64,000 nt of DNA from Bog-473 sp963754445 (GCA_963754445.1 CAVWFT010000001.1:682001-746000), one strand, 5' to 3'. Shown: positions 1 through 8,958, counted from the stretch's first letter. Notes: a model not told the origin generated them from the letters alone. Numbers and translations: made by a program.

Positions 1-15
1 CAGGCCCAGAACGGA

Positions 16-1680
16 TCAGCCCTCGAGGGGCGGGAACGAAGGGGGATCGGCCGGGCTCGGGCCCCGCATGCGCCGCCCCCGTCGGGCCGGATCACGCCGG
101 CCTCGGTCGGGTCCTTCGAACTTCTGGCGCACCTGGGCCCGGCGTTCCTGGATTTCGCGATGGGTCAGGCTGCGGTGGGATTCGTCGAGCCCGAAGCTGG
201 CCTTCACGCTGGTCAGGTCGGGTTCCCACCCGGCCTGGGCTTCGATGCCGAGCTGGGCCAGGATGCGCTCGCCGTGCTTGGCGGCAAAGTGGAGGGCGAT
301 CGCCTCGAACTCGGCGAAGAGGTCGAGGTCGGGCGCCAAGGTGGCGATGGCGCCATCGAGGAACATCATGTTCTTCACGAACAGCATGAGCTCCTTGGGC
401 ATCCGGGCACCCAGGGCGAGGAGTGTCTTGATCGAGCGCTGCATCTCACCGACCAGCTCGTCGGCCGACATGGTGGTGGGATCGACCGGCGGGCGATCGA
501 GGCCCAGGCGTTCGATGACCTCGTCGACGCTCAGGTTGTCGGGGAAGGCGCCGAGGTCGCGCATGGCCGCCACCTGCGTGGGAACGTCGCCGTTCGAGGC
601 ACCGACGACGAGGGAGAGCAGGGCCATGCGCTTCGGTTCGGTCAGGCGTCCGGTGATGCCGAAGTCGAGCAGGGCGATCTTGCCGGAGGGGAGCACGAAC
701 AGGTTGCCGGCGTGCAGGTCGCCGTGGAAGATGCCGTGGAGCATGGCACCCTCGAGGAAGCCGATCATGCCGGCCCGCACGACCTCTTCGGTGTCGATGC
801 CGGCGGCGTGCATGCCCTCGACGTCGGCGTACTTGAAGCCGTCGACCCGTTCCATGACGAGCATGCGCCGCGTGACCAGCGTGGGGTGGGGACGCGGCAC
901 CACGAAGGAACGCTGGCCGAGCTCGGCGTAGACGGCGGACAGGGCGAGCATGTTGTCGGCCTCGAGGCGAAAGTCGAGCTCCTCGACGATGGTCTCGGCG
1001 AACAGCTCGACCAGGGCGGGTGGATTGGCCAGCGCGGCGACGGGGATGCGGCCGACCAGGTACGGGGCGATCCAGGCCATGACGGCGAGGTCCTGGCGCA
1101 CCCGGCGGGCCACCGTCGGGCGCTGCACCTTGACCACCACCGGCGTGCCGTCGCGCAGGGTGGCCGCGTGGACCTGGGCGATAGAGGCGGCGGCGAGCGG
1201 GGTGCGCTCGAATGAGGCGAAGACCTGGTGGAGCGGGCGCCCGAGCTCTTCGCTCAGCGTCTGCTCGACGAGGGGCCAGGGCTCGGCGGGGACCTGGTCA
1301 CGACACCACTTGAATTCGGCCACCAGGGCGGGCGGGAAGACACCGTCGCCCGAGGACACGATCTGGCCCAACTTGATGTAGGTGGGGCCGAGTTTCTCGA
1401 AGGCGACGCGAAGACGCTTGGAGAGCGCGGCCACCGAGGCCTCGCCCCCACGGCGACGGTCGGTCAGGTACCAGAGGCCGAGCGCACCTCCGAGGTGGCG
1501 CACGGTGGTGCCGACGCGGGCACCCGGTGGCAGGGTGCGGCGACGGGTGAGCGAGGGCAGCGACGCGCCCAGCGCGGCCCGCAGCACCGCCTGATGACGG
1601 CGCCAGGGGAGGTGCTCGGGATCGATCACCCACGGGCCGTCGTCGGTGAACACGCCGAAGGCGGTGTCGGGGGAGGCCAC
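16..1680 (-). CDS. ABC1/UbiB (AarF/ADCK) family atypical kinase
   Basis: A 554-residue protein of the UbiB/ABC1 family, atypical kinase-like ATPases linked to isoprenoid quinone or lipid metabolism. Visible family marks in order: the KxGQ-type motif in KLGPTYIKLGQ near residue 100, the alanine-rich loop AAASIAQVHAA, the lysine strand VVVKVQRP, the catalytic loop HGDLHAGNLF and the metal-binding LLDFGITGRL. The ATG at 1680 leaves a normal N terminus. It is the last gene of a minus-strand run behind a P450, a TetR regulator and an LLM oxidoreductase, with 92 bp to the upstream gene, so co-transcription is plausible but not shown. The family is clear; the substrate cannot be read from sequence. 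Confidence 0.9.
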   Translation of the reverse strand: MASPDTAFGVFTDDGPWVIDPEHLPWRRHQAVLRAALGASLPSLTRRRTLPPGARVGTTVRHLGGALGLWYLTDRRRGGEASVAALSKRLRVAFEKLGPTYIKLGQIVSSGDGVFPPALVAEFKWCRDQVPAEPWPLVEQTLSEELGRPLHQVFASFERTPLAAASIAQVHAATLRDGTPVVVKVQRPTVARRVRQDLAVMAWIAPYLVGRIPVAALANPPALVELFAETIVEELDFRLEADNMLALSAVYAELGQRSFVVPRPHPTLVTRRMLVMERVDGFKYADVEGMHAAGIDTEEVVRAGMIGFLEGAMLHGIFHGDLHAGNLFVLPSGKIALLDFGITGRLTEPKRMALLSLVVGASNGDVPTQVAAMRDLGAFPDNLSVDEVIERLGLDRPPVDPTTMSADELVGEMQRSIKTLLALGARMPKELMLFVKNMMFLDGAIATLAPDLDLFAEFEAIALHFAAKHGERILAQLGIEAQAGWEPDLTSVKASFGLDESHRSLTHREIQERRAQVRQKFEGPDRGRRDPARRGRRMRGPSPADPPSFPPLEG

Positions 1681-1772
1681 GAAGATCGAGTGTAGGGGTG
1701 GTGCTGTGCGGCTCTTTCGGCACCCCGGGTGGGGCGGGTGCCGTCAAGGGTGGTGACGACGGCGAGTGTCGA

Positions 1773-2651
1773 TCAGCGACCGGCGCCGGCGGCGACCTCC
1801 AGGCACGCATCGAGGTCGTCGAACGCCTTGGCCACGTCGTCGACCGTGAAGGCGAAGAACAGTGCCGCCACGGCGTCGGCGCCGGCGGCCGCGTACTCCT
1901 CGACACCCTCGGGGGTCAGGGGCTTGAAATAGGGGCAGACGGTGATGCGGACGTCGCTCCGACTGCGCCCGGCCTCCTCGAGGTGCGCGTCGAGCTCGTT
2001 GAGTCCCTGGACCAACTCCTCGGGCGTGCGGTTGAAGGTGTGCCAGCCCTGGGCGCCGCGGGCCACCCGGCGCATGGCGGCCGGGGTCTCGCCCCCGATG
2101 TGCACGGGGACCGGCGCCTGGATGGGCTTGGGGAACATCTCGCAGGGGGCGAGGTCGTAGAAGTCGCCGTGGAACGAGGACGAGTCGTCCTGCCAGAGGG
2201 TGCGCAGCACCTCGACGTACTCGTCGGTGCGCGCCCCACGCTTGGGCCACGACACATTGAGGGCATCGAACTCCTCTTTGAGCCAGCCGACACCGATGCC
2301 GAGATCGACCCGGCCTCCCGAGAGCCAATCGAGGGTGGAGACCTCCTTGGCCACGTAGACGGGGTTGCGCTGGGGGAGGAGCAACATGGCGGTGCCGAGC
2401 CGCACCGTCGTCGTGCGGGCGGCCAGGTAGGTCAGGGTGACGAGGGGCTCGAGCAGACCGCTGCCCGAGGGCGCCGGGATGCGCCCGTCCTCGGCGTAGG
2501 GGTAGCTGCTGGCGTACTCGGGGAACAGCACGACGTGCTCGCCGACCCAGATGGTGCCGATGCCGCGGGCCTCCGCGCCCTGGGCGACCGCATCGAGGAG
2601 CTCGGGCGTGGTCATGGGGCTGGCCGTCGGGAGCCACAGATCGAATTGCAT
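1773..2651 (-). CDS. LLM-class F420-dependent oxidoreductase
   Basis: A 292-residue luciferase-like (TIM-barrel) oxidoreductase. It starts MQFDLWLPTA, carries the typical early strand GIGTIWVGEHVV, the stretch LAARTTTVRLGTAMLLLPQRNPV and the barrel segment SGGRVDLGIGVGWLKEEF that is nearly invariant in the F420-dependent subfamily. These enzymes move hydride between coenzyme F420 and varied, often hydrophobic or xenobiotic, substrates. Only 2 bp separate it from the TetR gene upstream, and a P450 lies beyond, which suggests one oxidative pathway under one regulator. The cofactor is inferred from the family; FMN-type relatives exist. Confidence 0.9.
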   Translation of the reverse strand: MQFDLWLPTASPMTTPELLDAVAQGAEARGIGTIWVGEHVVLFPEYASSYPYAEDGRIPAPSGSGLLEPLVTLTYLAARTTTVRLGTAMLLLPQRNPVYVAKEVSTLDWLSGGRVDLGIGVGWLKEEFDALNVSWPKRGARTDEYVEVLRTLWQDDSSSFHGDFYDLAPCEMFPKPIQAPVPVHIGGETPAAMRRVARGAQGWHTFNRTPEELVQGLNELDAHLEEAGRSRSDVRITVCPYFKPLTPEGVEEYAAAGADAVAALFFAFTVDDVAKAFDDLDACLEVAAGAGR

Positions 2652-2653
2652 GG

Positions 2654-3277
2654 TCAGGCCTCGATTCCTCTCAGGACGAATTGGCAGATGTCGTCGGCCG
2701 TCTCGTCGGCCGGCCGTGGTTCGGGCTCACCGGCACGGACCGACAACGCACCGTAGATCTGCTGGCCGATGAGCGTCACGGTGTGATCGACCGGCAGGTC
2801 GGTCCGGAAGTCCCCCGTGGCGATGCCGGCGCACAGGAGGTCGTCGAGGAGCCGGATCATGTCGAGCCCGATCATCATGAGGGCGCCGCCGACTGCCGCA
2901 GACCCCGCGGCAGTGGCAGTGGCCTGCGTGGCCATGGCGAGCCGGAAGAAGGCGGGACTCTCGTCGATGCGTTCGAGCAGGCCGAGGATCAGGCCGCGCA
3001 ACCGTTCGGGCGGCGTGGCCGCCGTCTCGGTGATGGCGGCAATGGTGTCCAACATGGCGTCGTACATCGACTGCACACAGGCCCGCAGGAGCTCGTCGCG
3101 GTTGGCGAAGTAGACGTAGACGGTGGAGCGGGCGACGCCGGCCTCCGACGCGATGTCGTCCATGGAGACCTCGGTGGTGCCGCGCTCGCCGAAGAGTCGC
3201 CGGGCCGTCTCGAGGATCTGGTCGCGCCGGAAGTCTCGGATGACGTCCTTCAGGGCGTCGGGGGCGCGCCTGGCCAT
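2654..3277 (-). CDS. TetR-family transcriptional regulator
   Basis: A 207-residue TetR regulator. Residues 17-60 form the helix-turn-helix: ILETARRLFGERG, then SMDDIASEAGVARSTVYVYF, followed by the usual NRDELL. The remaining helical half is the ligand-binding and dimerisation domain. It lies 34 bp downstream of the P450 gene and 2 bp upstream of the LLM gene, all on the minus strand. The palindrome at 4567-4585 in front of the P450 is a natural candidate operator, which would make this a self-controlling repressor of the run. That link is inference from position and symmetry. Confidence 0.92.
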   Translation of the reverse strand: MARRAPDALKDVIRDFRRDQILETARRLFGERGTTEVSMDDIASEAGVARSTVYVYFANRDELLRACVQSMYDAMLDTIAAITETAATPPERLRGLILGLLERIDESPAFFRLAMATQATATAAGSAAVGGALMMIGLDMIRLLDDLLCAGIATGDFRTDLPVDHTVTLIGQQIYGALSVRAGEPEPRPADETADDICQFVLRGIEA

Positions 3278-3311
3278 GGGGTCGCTCGCTCTGCCGTCTC
3301 AGCCGAACGGC

Positions 3312-4547
3312 TCAGGAGCCGACGGGCGAGGCGGGGGTGAAGGCCACGGGGAGATGCTTGACGCCATTGATGAACCGAGACTGTAGGCGTTGCAGGTCGC
3401 CGGCCTGGCGAATGTCGGGCACCCGATCGAGCAGGTGTTCGAACATGACGCGGATCTCCATCCGGGCCAGGTTGGCCCCGAGGCAGAAGTGGGGCCCGCC
3501 TCCGCCGAACGCAATGTGCGGATTGGGGGAGCGGCCGATGTCGAAGGTGTCCGACGCCTCGAAGATGTCCTCGTCCCGGTTGGCCGAGGCGTGGAAGAAG
3601 ACGACCTTGTCACCCGCGCTGATCTTGGTGTCGCTGAGCTCGAGATCGACCATGGCGGTGCGCCGGAAGTTCATGACGGGGGTGACGAAGCGGAGCATCT
3701 CGTCGACGGCGCTGGGCAGCAGGCTGCGGTCGTCGAGGAGGCGCTGCCACTGTCCGGGATGGGTGAAGAAGGCGTGCATGGCACCGGACATGAGGTTGCG
3801 GGTGGTCTCGTTCCCGGCGACGGTGAGGAGGAGGAAGAACAATTCCAGCTCGAGCTCGCTCAGCTGCTCGCCGTCCATCTCGACGGTGGTGAGGACGCTC
3901 ATGAGGTCGGTGTGGGGGTCGATGCGCTTCTTGCCGAAGAGCTCCGCCGCGTAGGCGTAGAGCTCCATGGCGGCGAGCATGGCCTCCTCGGCCTCGCTCT
4001 GGTACTCGGGGTCCTCGTTGCCGACCATCCGGTTGGACCATTCGAACATCCGGTGCCGGTCCGCTTGGGGCACGCCGAGCAGCTCGGCGATGACCTGCAG
4101 CGGGAGCTCGGCCGAGAGATCGGTGACGAAGTCGGCCTGGCCCGCCTCGATGACCTGGTCGATGACGTTGTCGGCGGAGCGGTGGATGCTGGCCTCGAGA
4201 TCGCGCACCATGCGGGGGGTGAAGCCCTTGTTGACCAGGCGCCGGTAACGGGTGTGGAGCGGAGGGTCCATGTTCAGCATCATCAGGCCCTGCTGGGCCT
4301 TCTCGTCCTCGGCCATCTCGAAGGGCATGGTGCCCTGGGCGGACGAGCTGAAGCGCTCGTAGTCCCGGTTCACGGTGACGCAGTCGTCGTAGCGGGTGAC
4401 GGCCCAGAAGCCCGGGCCGCCGGGCTCGTCCTGCCAGTGCACCGGGTCGGTGCGGCGCAGGTGGGCGAGCCAGGCATGGGGGACCTCTTCCACGAAGGCG
4501 CGGGAGTCGGACAGGTCGACGGGGGCTGCGGTGGTGGTGTCGGGCAT
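3312..4547 (-). CDS. Cytochrome P450
   Basis: A soluble bacterial P450 of 411 residues with the start at 4547. The I-helix oxygen-activation motif AGNETTRN, the K-helix ExxR as EMLR, and the heme loop FGGGGPHFCLG with the cysteine ligand near residue 355 are all intact. No membrane anchor is present, as expected for bacterial class I enzymes that use ferredoxin partners; no ferredoxin gene is in the window. The start is fixed by a GGAGGA ribosome site 8 bases before the ATG; a longer reading would run through the promoter and operator. The neighbours suggest oxidation of a hydrophobic substrate such as a steroid, terpenoid or xenobiotic. Confidence 0.93.
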   Translation of the reverse strand: MPDTTTAAPVDLSDSRAFVEEVPHAWLAHLRRTDPVHWQDEPGGPGFWAVTRYDDCVTVNRDYERFSSSAQGTMPFEMAEDEKAQQGLMMLNMDPPLHTRYRRLVNKGFTPRMVRDLEASIHRSADNVIDQVIEAGQADFVTDLSAELPLQVIAELLGVPQADRHRMFEWSNRMVGNEDPEYQSEAEEAMLAAMELYAYAAELFGKKRIDPHTDLMSVLTTVEMDGEQLSELELELFFLLLTVAGNETTRNLMSGAMHAFFTHPGQWQRLLDDRSLLPSAVDEMLRFVTPVMNFRRTAMVDLELSDTKISAGDKVVFFHASANRDEDIFEASDTFDIGRSPNPHIAFGGGGPHFCLGANLARMEIRVMFEHLLDRVPDIRQAGDLQRLQSRFINGVKHLPVAFTPASPVGS

Positions 4548-4566
4548 CGGACGGCTCCTCCAAGAC

Positions 4567-4585
4567 ATCGGACAGACTGTCCGAT
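4567..4585. promoter_or_regulatory. 19-bp perfect palindrome, candidate TetR operator
   Basis: The sequence ATCGGACAG-A-CTGTCCGAT is a perfect inverted repeat around one central base. It lies 20 bp before the P450 start and begins where transcription from the promoter at 4593-4621 would start. The size, symmetry and position fit a TetR dimer site. Confidence 0.7.
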
Positions 4586-4592
4586 TCACTGC

Positions 4593-4621
4593 ATGCTACG
4601 TCCAGGGTTCGGTCGAGTCAA
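4593..4621 (-). promoter_or_regulatory. Sigma-70-type promoter of the P450 gene run
   Basis: On the minus strand a -35 TTGACT (4621-4616) and a -10 TAGCAT (4598-4593) are separated by exactly 17 bp. The predicted start near 4586 abuts the palindrome at 4567-4585, so a bound repressor would block clearance. Confidence 0.6.
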
Positions 4622-4636
4622 CGGTTGTTCGAGGTG

Positions 4637-5083
4637 TCAGTCCTGGTCGGCGGGGGTGACGGGGCCCATTTCCCCGTCCGGCGGCGACTGGTCGTCGTCG
4701 CTCAGGTCGAGGACCTGGTGTGCCCCGGTCTCGGGGAAGATGACGATCGACTTGGTGGGATCGTCGGGGTCGAGGATCACCCGCATGCGCTGGTCGGCGT
4801 CGGGCGGGTCGCCGGGGACCGAGGCGACGATGGCGGGCTGGTCCTGCGTGGGGGCGAAGATGTTGCGCAGTCCCTTGGCGATCCCGGTCCCGACCTCGCC
4901 CAGGGCGGACTGGCGGCGCCAGCGGTCGAAGGCCGACGGCGTGTGGGCGTCGTCGTCTTGGGGTGCGAGCTCGGCGGACTGCTCGGCGGGATCCTCGGAC
5001 TCGGGGTCTTCTGTGATGGCTTCATGCTGGCACGGGCGGTGGGGGGACCCGACGGCGGCAGGTCGGTCGGCAGGTCGGGTCAC
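4637..5083 (-). CDS. Small hypothetical acidic protein
   Basis: About 148 residues if the GTG at 5083 is the start. The protein is rich in Asp, Glu and Pro at both ends, with a middle part reading LGEVGTGIAKGLRNIF and a conserved-looking core PDADQRMRVILDPDDP followed by a hydrophobic strand IVIFPETG. I do not recognise a named family. The frame is open up to 5215, but that would overlap the divergent galE start and its ribosome site, so an internal start is more likely. GTG at 5092 is an alternative, and neither has a strong ribosome site. No signal peptide or membrane segment is seen. Confidence 0.55.
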   Translation of the reverse strand: MTRPADRPAAVGSPHRPCQHEAITEDPESEDPAEQSAELAPQDDDAHTPSAFDRWRRQSALGEVGTGIAKGLRNIFAPTQDQPAIVASVPGDPPDADQRMRVILDPDDPTKSIVIFPETGAHQVLDLSDDDQSPPDGEMGPVTPADQD

Positions 5084-5213
5084 GCCCGACACAGCCCTTA
5101 CAAGTCGACGGCAACCGAATGGCACCGAAAGATCTCGAGCGAGTCGTGGTTCCCTGCGTGCGCTCCCAGGAAGCGTTGTGCGGGCGCGCCGCTGAGCGAG
5201 GGAGACTGCAGGC

Positions 5214-6197
5214 ATGACTGTGTTGGTGACCGGCGGAGCGGGCTACATCGGATCGCACACGGTGCGCCTCTTGAAAGAACGCGGCCGCGAGGTGGTGGCC
5301 TTCGACTCCATGGAGTTCGGCAACGCCGCCGCGGTGCGCGACGTCCCGCTCGTGGTGGGCAATGTCGGTGATCAGGACGCGGTCAACGACGTGGTGAAGC
5401 GCTACGGAGTCGATGCCGTGGTGCACTTCGCGGCCTACAAGTCCCCGGCCGAGTCCATGGCCGCGCCGGAGCGTTACTTCGGCAACAACGTGGCCGGCTC
5501 GGCCACCATGCTCGACGCACTCCGGCGAGCGGGGGTGCGCCATGTGGTCTTCTCGTCCACCTGCGCCGTCTACGGGACGCCCGAACATGTGCCGGTGGCC
5601 GAGAGCGCCCCGATCCATCCGGAGAGCCCGTACGGGGAGAGCAAGGCCATGACCGAAACGGTGCTGTCGTGGTACGAGAAGTGCTTCGACCTGACGTCGG
5701 TCAGCCTCCGCTATTTCAATGCCGCGGGGGCCTGGCCCGACGGATCCATCGGCGAGGACTGGACGGTGACCATCAACCTGGTGCCGCTCATGATGAAGGC
5801 GGTCCTGGGCAGGCGTGATCGCCTGCAGGTCTACGGCACCGACTATCCGACGGCGGACGGGACGGCGATACGCGACTACGTCCATGTCATCGATCTCGCC
5901 GATGCGCACCTGCGGGCATTGGAGTATCTCGAGCGTGGGGGAGCGACGACGGCGGTGAATCTCGGCACCGGGCTCGGCTCCTCGGTCTTCGAGGTGCTGT
6001 CGGCGACCGAGGAGATCATCGGCCGCCCGGTGCCCTACGAGGTCGCACCACGCCGGCCCGGTGACCCCGTCGCGCTCTACGCCGACAACGCCTGGGCCAA
6101 GGAGGCCCTGGGCTGGACGCCCGAGTTCGGGCTGGGCGAGATCCTGCGCTCGGCCTGGGCCTGGCACTCCACTCATCTCGACGGGTACGAGGACTGA
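5214..6197 (+). CDS. galE: UDP-glucose 4-epimerase
   Basis: A 327-residue extended short-chain dehydrogenase that interconverts UDP-glucose and UDP-galactose (or the N-acetyl forms) with tightly bound NAD. The Rossmann motif TGGAGYIGSH is at residues 6-15, the catalytic serine is in FSSTCAVYG near 115, and Tyr140 and Lys144 form the YxxxK pair in SPYGESK. The C-terminal region RDYVHVIDLADAHLRAL is the usual substrate-domain signature. Length matches GalE. A GAGGGAG ribosome site lies before the ATG. It is divergent from the small gene at 4637-5083. It could supply sugar donors for glycan or exopolysaccharide synthesis. Confidence 0.93.
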   Translation: MTVLVTGGAGYIGSHTVRLLKERGREVVAFDSMEFGNAAAVRDVPLVVGNVGDQDAVNDVVKRYGVDAVVHFAAYKSPAESMAAPERYFGNNVAGSATMLDALRRAGVRHVVFSSTCAVYGTPEHVPVAESAPIHPESPYGESKAMTETVLSWYEKCFDLTSVSLRYFNAAGAWPDGSIGEDWTVTINLVPLMMKAVLGRRDRLQVYGTDYPTADGTAIRDYVHVIDLADAHLRALEYLERGGATTAVNLGTGLGSSVFEVLSATEEIIGRPVPYEVAPRRPGDPVALYADNAWAKEALGWTPEFGLGEILRSAWAWHSTHLDGYED

Positions 6198-6254
6198 TTC
6201 CGTCTCGCACCATGCACCGTTCGCCCGGGGGGTGCCCGGTACCCTGGCTCCCCG

Positions 6255-7058
6255 ATGGGGATCTCGACATCGGTGAGCGGTGGCGGCTCGTCCTCATCGG
6301 TGCGGCGCCTTCGTCAGGTCACCGCCACCGCGTTTGCCATCGGCTTCTTGGGGTGGTCGCTGGCCGTGACACCGATCGTCGGAGCCGGCGCATCGGTTGA
6401 GGCCTCGTCGTCGACGAGCACCACGACGACCACCCGTCCGCTCGGTCCGGCCGTCGCCATGGTCGGCACCTTCACGGTCAGCCCGGGTGCGTGCAACCCG
6501 GCGCAGAACTCGGTCACGGGCTCCTACTTCAGGCTGATCTTCCCCAAGGGGAGCGTTGCGCTGGGTCCGTTCTTCCAGAACACGAGCTCGCTGTGCACCG
6601 ACAAGTCGTACACGATCCTCTCGCCCGGGCGGCAGGAAGGGCTGATCACCGACAGGTACCAGCCCAACCCCACGCCCCCGTTCACGGGCAACGGAAGCGG
6701 GCGGGCTGCGGCCATCGTCCGTCCGGTGTCGTTCGCCCAGATCGGCCTTTCGGTCTCCACGAACAAGACCGATCCGCAAACGGGTACGTCGGTGCCGACC
6801 CCCTCCATCTTCCGCCGGGGTGCCGTCCTCACTGGCCAGGTGCAGGCCTTCTCCATGGCCTGGAGAAAGGCCTTCATCAACCAGGGCTCGCCCAAGCCCG
6901 GCGCATTCCGCCCTGGTACCACGGTGCCGGTGACGGGCACGTACAACCGCCGGACCCACGCCTACACCCTCACCTGGACGAGCCAGATCGTCGGTGGGCC
7001 CTTCGCCGGGTTCGTCGGCTCGTGGCGCCTGGTCGGCACGTTCAAGCCGGCCCGCTGA
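6255..7058 (+). CDS. Secreted hypothetical protein with signal peptide
   Basis: 267 residues. Positions 18-45 read as a basic N-region followed by a hydrophobic core (TATAFAIGFLGWSLAV) and small residues, a signal peptide or single anchor. A Ser/Thr-rich linker (SSSTSTTTTTRP) follows, then a beta-rich domain of about 200 residues with two cysteines in its first third and the phrase GTYNRRTHAYTLTWTSQIVGGPF near the end. No named family recognised. It stands 57 bp after galE on the same strand and ends 12 bp from the convergent DUF429 gene. Likely exported to the cell surface; role unknown. Confidence 0.7.
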   Translation: MGISTSVSGGGSSSSVRRLRQVTATAFAIGFLGWSLAVTPIVGAGASVEASSSTSTTTTTRPLGPAVAMVGTFTVSPGACNPAQNSVTGSYFRLIFPKGSVALGPFFQNTSSLCTDKSYTILSPGRQEGLITDRYQPNPTPPFTGNGSGRAAAIVRPVSFAQIGLSVSTNKTDPQTGTSVPTPSIFRRGAVLTGQVQAFSMAWRKAFINQGSPKPGAFRPGTTVPVTGTYNRRTHAYTLTWTSQIVGGPFAGFVGSWRLVGTFKPAR

Positions 7059-7070
7059 GCTGATCAGTCT

Positions 7071-7790
7071 CTAGCGCACCACTTCCATACGCAGGCCCTG
7101 CTCGTCCCACTCGGGGTCCTCGGGGAGTCGAATGGCGGCTCGCAGGAAGATGCGACGGGCCGTCCAGAGAAAGGCCGACACGTCGATGAGATGGAAGAGC
7201 TGCACGCCCGGGATCTCGGCCTCGAGAACGCGCTCGATGCCGGGGACCTTGGAGCGCAGGAGGGCCATGCGTTCGTTCCGCCCTTGCTCGGTATCCTTCG
7301 ACCAGTGCATGGGCTCGCCACCGTTGAGCTCGTAGAAGGTCAGGTCGGACCGGACCTCGTAGACGCTGCGTTGGCGGAAGGGTGCCATCTCTGCCGCCAC
7401 CTCGCGATAACGGGGGAGCAGCGTCATGGAGATGGCGTCGAGATTCTCCGGGAGGAATTCGATCTCGTTGGCCGGCGAGCGGACCGGGGCACTTTTGATG
7501 GCGGATCCACGGTGACCGAGGAGCGAGCGCGCCTCGCGGTCGCAGGTGCGGCCTCCGACAGCGGCCTCGTCGAGATAGCCCACGGGGGCGTTCAGCGCGA
7601 TGGCGGCGTAGGTCGGCCGCTGATCGAGCACGTCGCTGAACGTGTCGATCAGTTGCGGATTCTCAGGCGCGAAGGTCGGCCCCTGCAGCTTGGCGCTGGC
7701 GACCAGCCAGGCCGGGCCGCACGGCGTGACGCCGGCCACGACCGAATACGGGAGATCGGGACCATGCCGCCGGGCAGGGTCCGCTCTCAC
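7071..7790 (-). CDS. DUF429-like protein, coupled to pilT
   Basis: About 239 residues, resembling the DUF429 group (an RNase H-like fold predicted from family knowledge). Visible marks are an opening strand LPYSVVAGVTPCGPAWLVASA, a second strand YAAIALNAPVGYLDE, and the conserved block CDREARSLLG...SAIKSAPVRS, which matches the family pattern of an Arg/Asp-containing turn and a short SxxxxPxR loop. The start is chosen at GTG 7790 because it overlaps the pilT stop as GTGA, which indicates translational coupling. Reading further upstream only yields proline/arginine-rich out-of-frame pilT sequence. Its function with the pilus is unknown. Confidence 0.7.
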   Translation of the reverse strand: MRADPARRHGPDLPYSVVAGVTPCGPAWLVASAKLQGPTFAPENPQLIDTFSDVLDQRPTYAAIALNAPVGYLDEAAVGGRTCDREARSLLGHRGSAIKSAPVRSPANEIEFLPENLDAISMTLLPRYREVAAEMAPFRQRSVYEVRSDLTFYELNGGEPMHWSKDTEQGRNERMALLRSKVPGIERVLEAEIPGVQLFHLIDVSAFLWTARRIFLRAAIRLPEDPEWDEQGLRMEVVR

Positions 7791-8893
7791 GCAGTGGCAG
7801 CGGTCGCCAGTGCCGGCCCGCGGGCGCTCATGAGACGGGTGAGCTCCTTGGGGTGCGGTGCGATCGTGACCGCATCCTCGTAGCTGACGATGCCCGCTTG
7901 GACGAGGTCGGCCAGGCTGGACTCGAGCGAGCACATGCCGTCGGCCTGGTTGGTGGTGATGATGTTGGGCAGCTGGTGGCTCTTGCCCTCTCGGATCAGG
8001 TTGCGCACCGGGTGGTTGGCGATGAGGATCTCGAACGCCGCCACCATGCCGCCGCCCTCACGGGGAATGAGCCGCTGGGCCACGACGGCAGCCAACGACG
8101 CTGCCAGCTGGACGCGGATCTGCTCCTGCTTCCAGTCGGGAAAGACGTCGATGATTCGGTCGATGGCCTGCGCCGTGTCGTTGGTGTGCAGGGTGGAGAA
8201 GACCAAGTGGCCGGTCTCGGCCAGGGTCAGCGCGAGCTGGATGGACTCGAGGTCACGCATCTCACCCACGAGGAGGACGTCGGGGTCCTCTCGGAGAGCG
8301 GAGCGCAAGGCCCGTTCGAAGGAGGGACTGTCCGTCCCGACTTCTCGTTGGCTGACGGCGGAGAGCCCGTGGTTGTGGACGTACTCGAGCGGGTCCTCGA
8401 TGGTGAGGATGTGATCGGCCCGGGTCTGGTTGATGCGGGCGATGATGGAGGCGAGCGTCGTCGACTTACCCGAACCGGTGGGACCGGTGAGCAGGACGAG
8501 GCCCTGAGGCAAGCGAGCCAGCCATTCGGCGATCGGCGGAAGGCCGAGCTCCTCGAAGGTCGGAATTTCGGTGGGAATCATGCGAAGGGCCAGCGCGAGC
8601 TCGCCCTTCTGGGTGAAGGCGCTGCCACGGAGGCGAGCCCGCTCGCCCCAGCCGAAGGAGAAGTCGACGTCCTGGTGCTCTTTGAGCGTCGCTTCCTGGT
8701 CTTCGTTGATCATGACTTCGACGATCTCGACGATCAGATCACCGTCGAGCACCGGTGCGCCCGGGATGGCCGTGAGGTGTCCGTCGACCCGAACTCGTGG
8801 CTGCGAACCCGAAGTGAGGAGGAGGTCTGATCCCTTCCGCTCCCACAGGTACTCGAGCCAGCTGTCGATCGCTTCTGTGTTCCCGTTCTTCAC
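7787..8893 (-). CDS. pilT: Type IV pilus retraction ATPase PilT
   Basis: A 368-residue PilT-type hexameric ATPase that drives pilus disassembly at the inner membrane base. Walker A GPTGSGKST is at residues 137-145, the Asp box TIEDPLE at 164-170, Walker B VLLVGEMRD at 206-214 and the His box STLHTND at 233-239. The PilT-specific helix around residue 294 reads VRNLIREGK, close to the AIRNLI retraction motif. A GGGAGAGG ribosome site lies 7 bases before the GTG start. It sits just beyond the pilA terminator, so it probably has its own promoter in the short gap. It overlaps the downstream DUF429 gene by 4 bp. Confidence 0.95.
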   Translation of the reverse strand: MKNGNTEAIDSWLEYLWERKGSDLLLTSGSQPRVRVDGHLTAIPGAPVLDGDLIVEIVEVMINEDQEATLKEHQDVDFSFGWGERARLRGSAFTQKGELALALRMIPTEIPTFEELGLPPIAEWLARLPQGLVLLTGPTGSGKSTTLASIIARINQTRADHILTIEDPLEYVHNHGLSAVSQREVGTDSPSFERALRSALREDPDVLLVGEMRDLESIQLALTLAETGHLVFSTLHTNDTAQAIDRIIDVFPDWKQEQIRVQLAASLAAVVAQRLIPREGGGMVAAFEILIANHPVRNLIREGKSHQLPNIITTNQADGMCSLESSLADLVQAGIVSYEDAVTIAPHPKELTRLMSARGPALATAATA

Positions 8894-8924
8894 TCTTCGA
8901 CCTCTCCCGTAATCAGTGTGAGTA

Positions 8925-8958
8925 CCGAAGTGCCCGGCCCAGATGGGCCGGGCACTTC
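8925..8958 (-). terminator. pilA terminator hairpin
   Basis: A perfect 15-bp stem (CGAAGTGCCCGGCCC and its complement) closes a 4-base loop, 44 bp after the pilA stop codon. There is no long U tract, but the stem is almost entirely GC. It separates pilA from pilT and implies a short pilA-only transcript. Confidence 0.75.
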
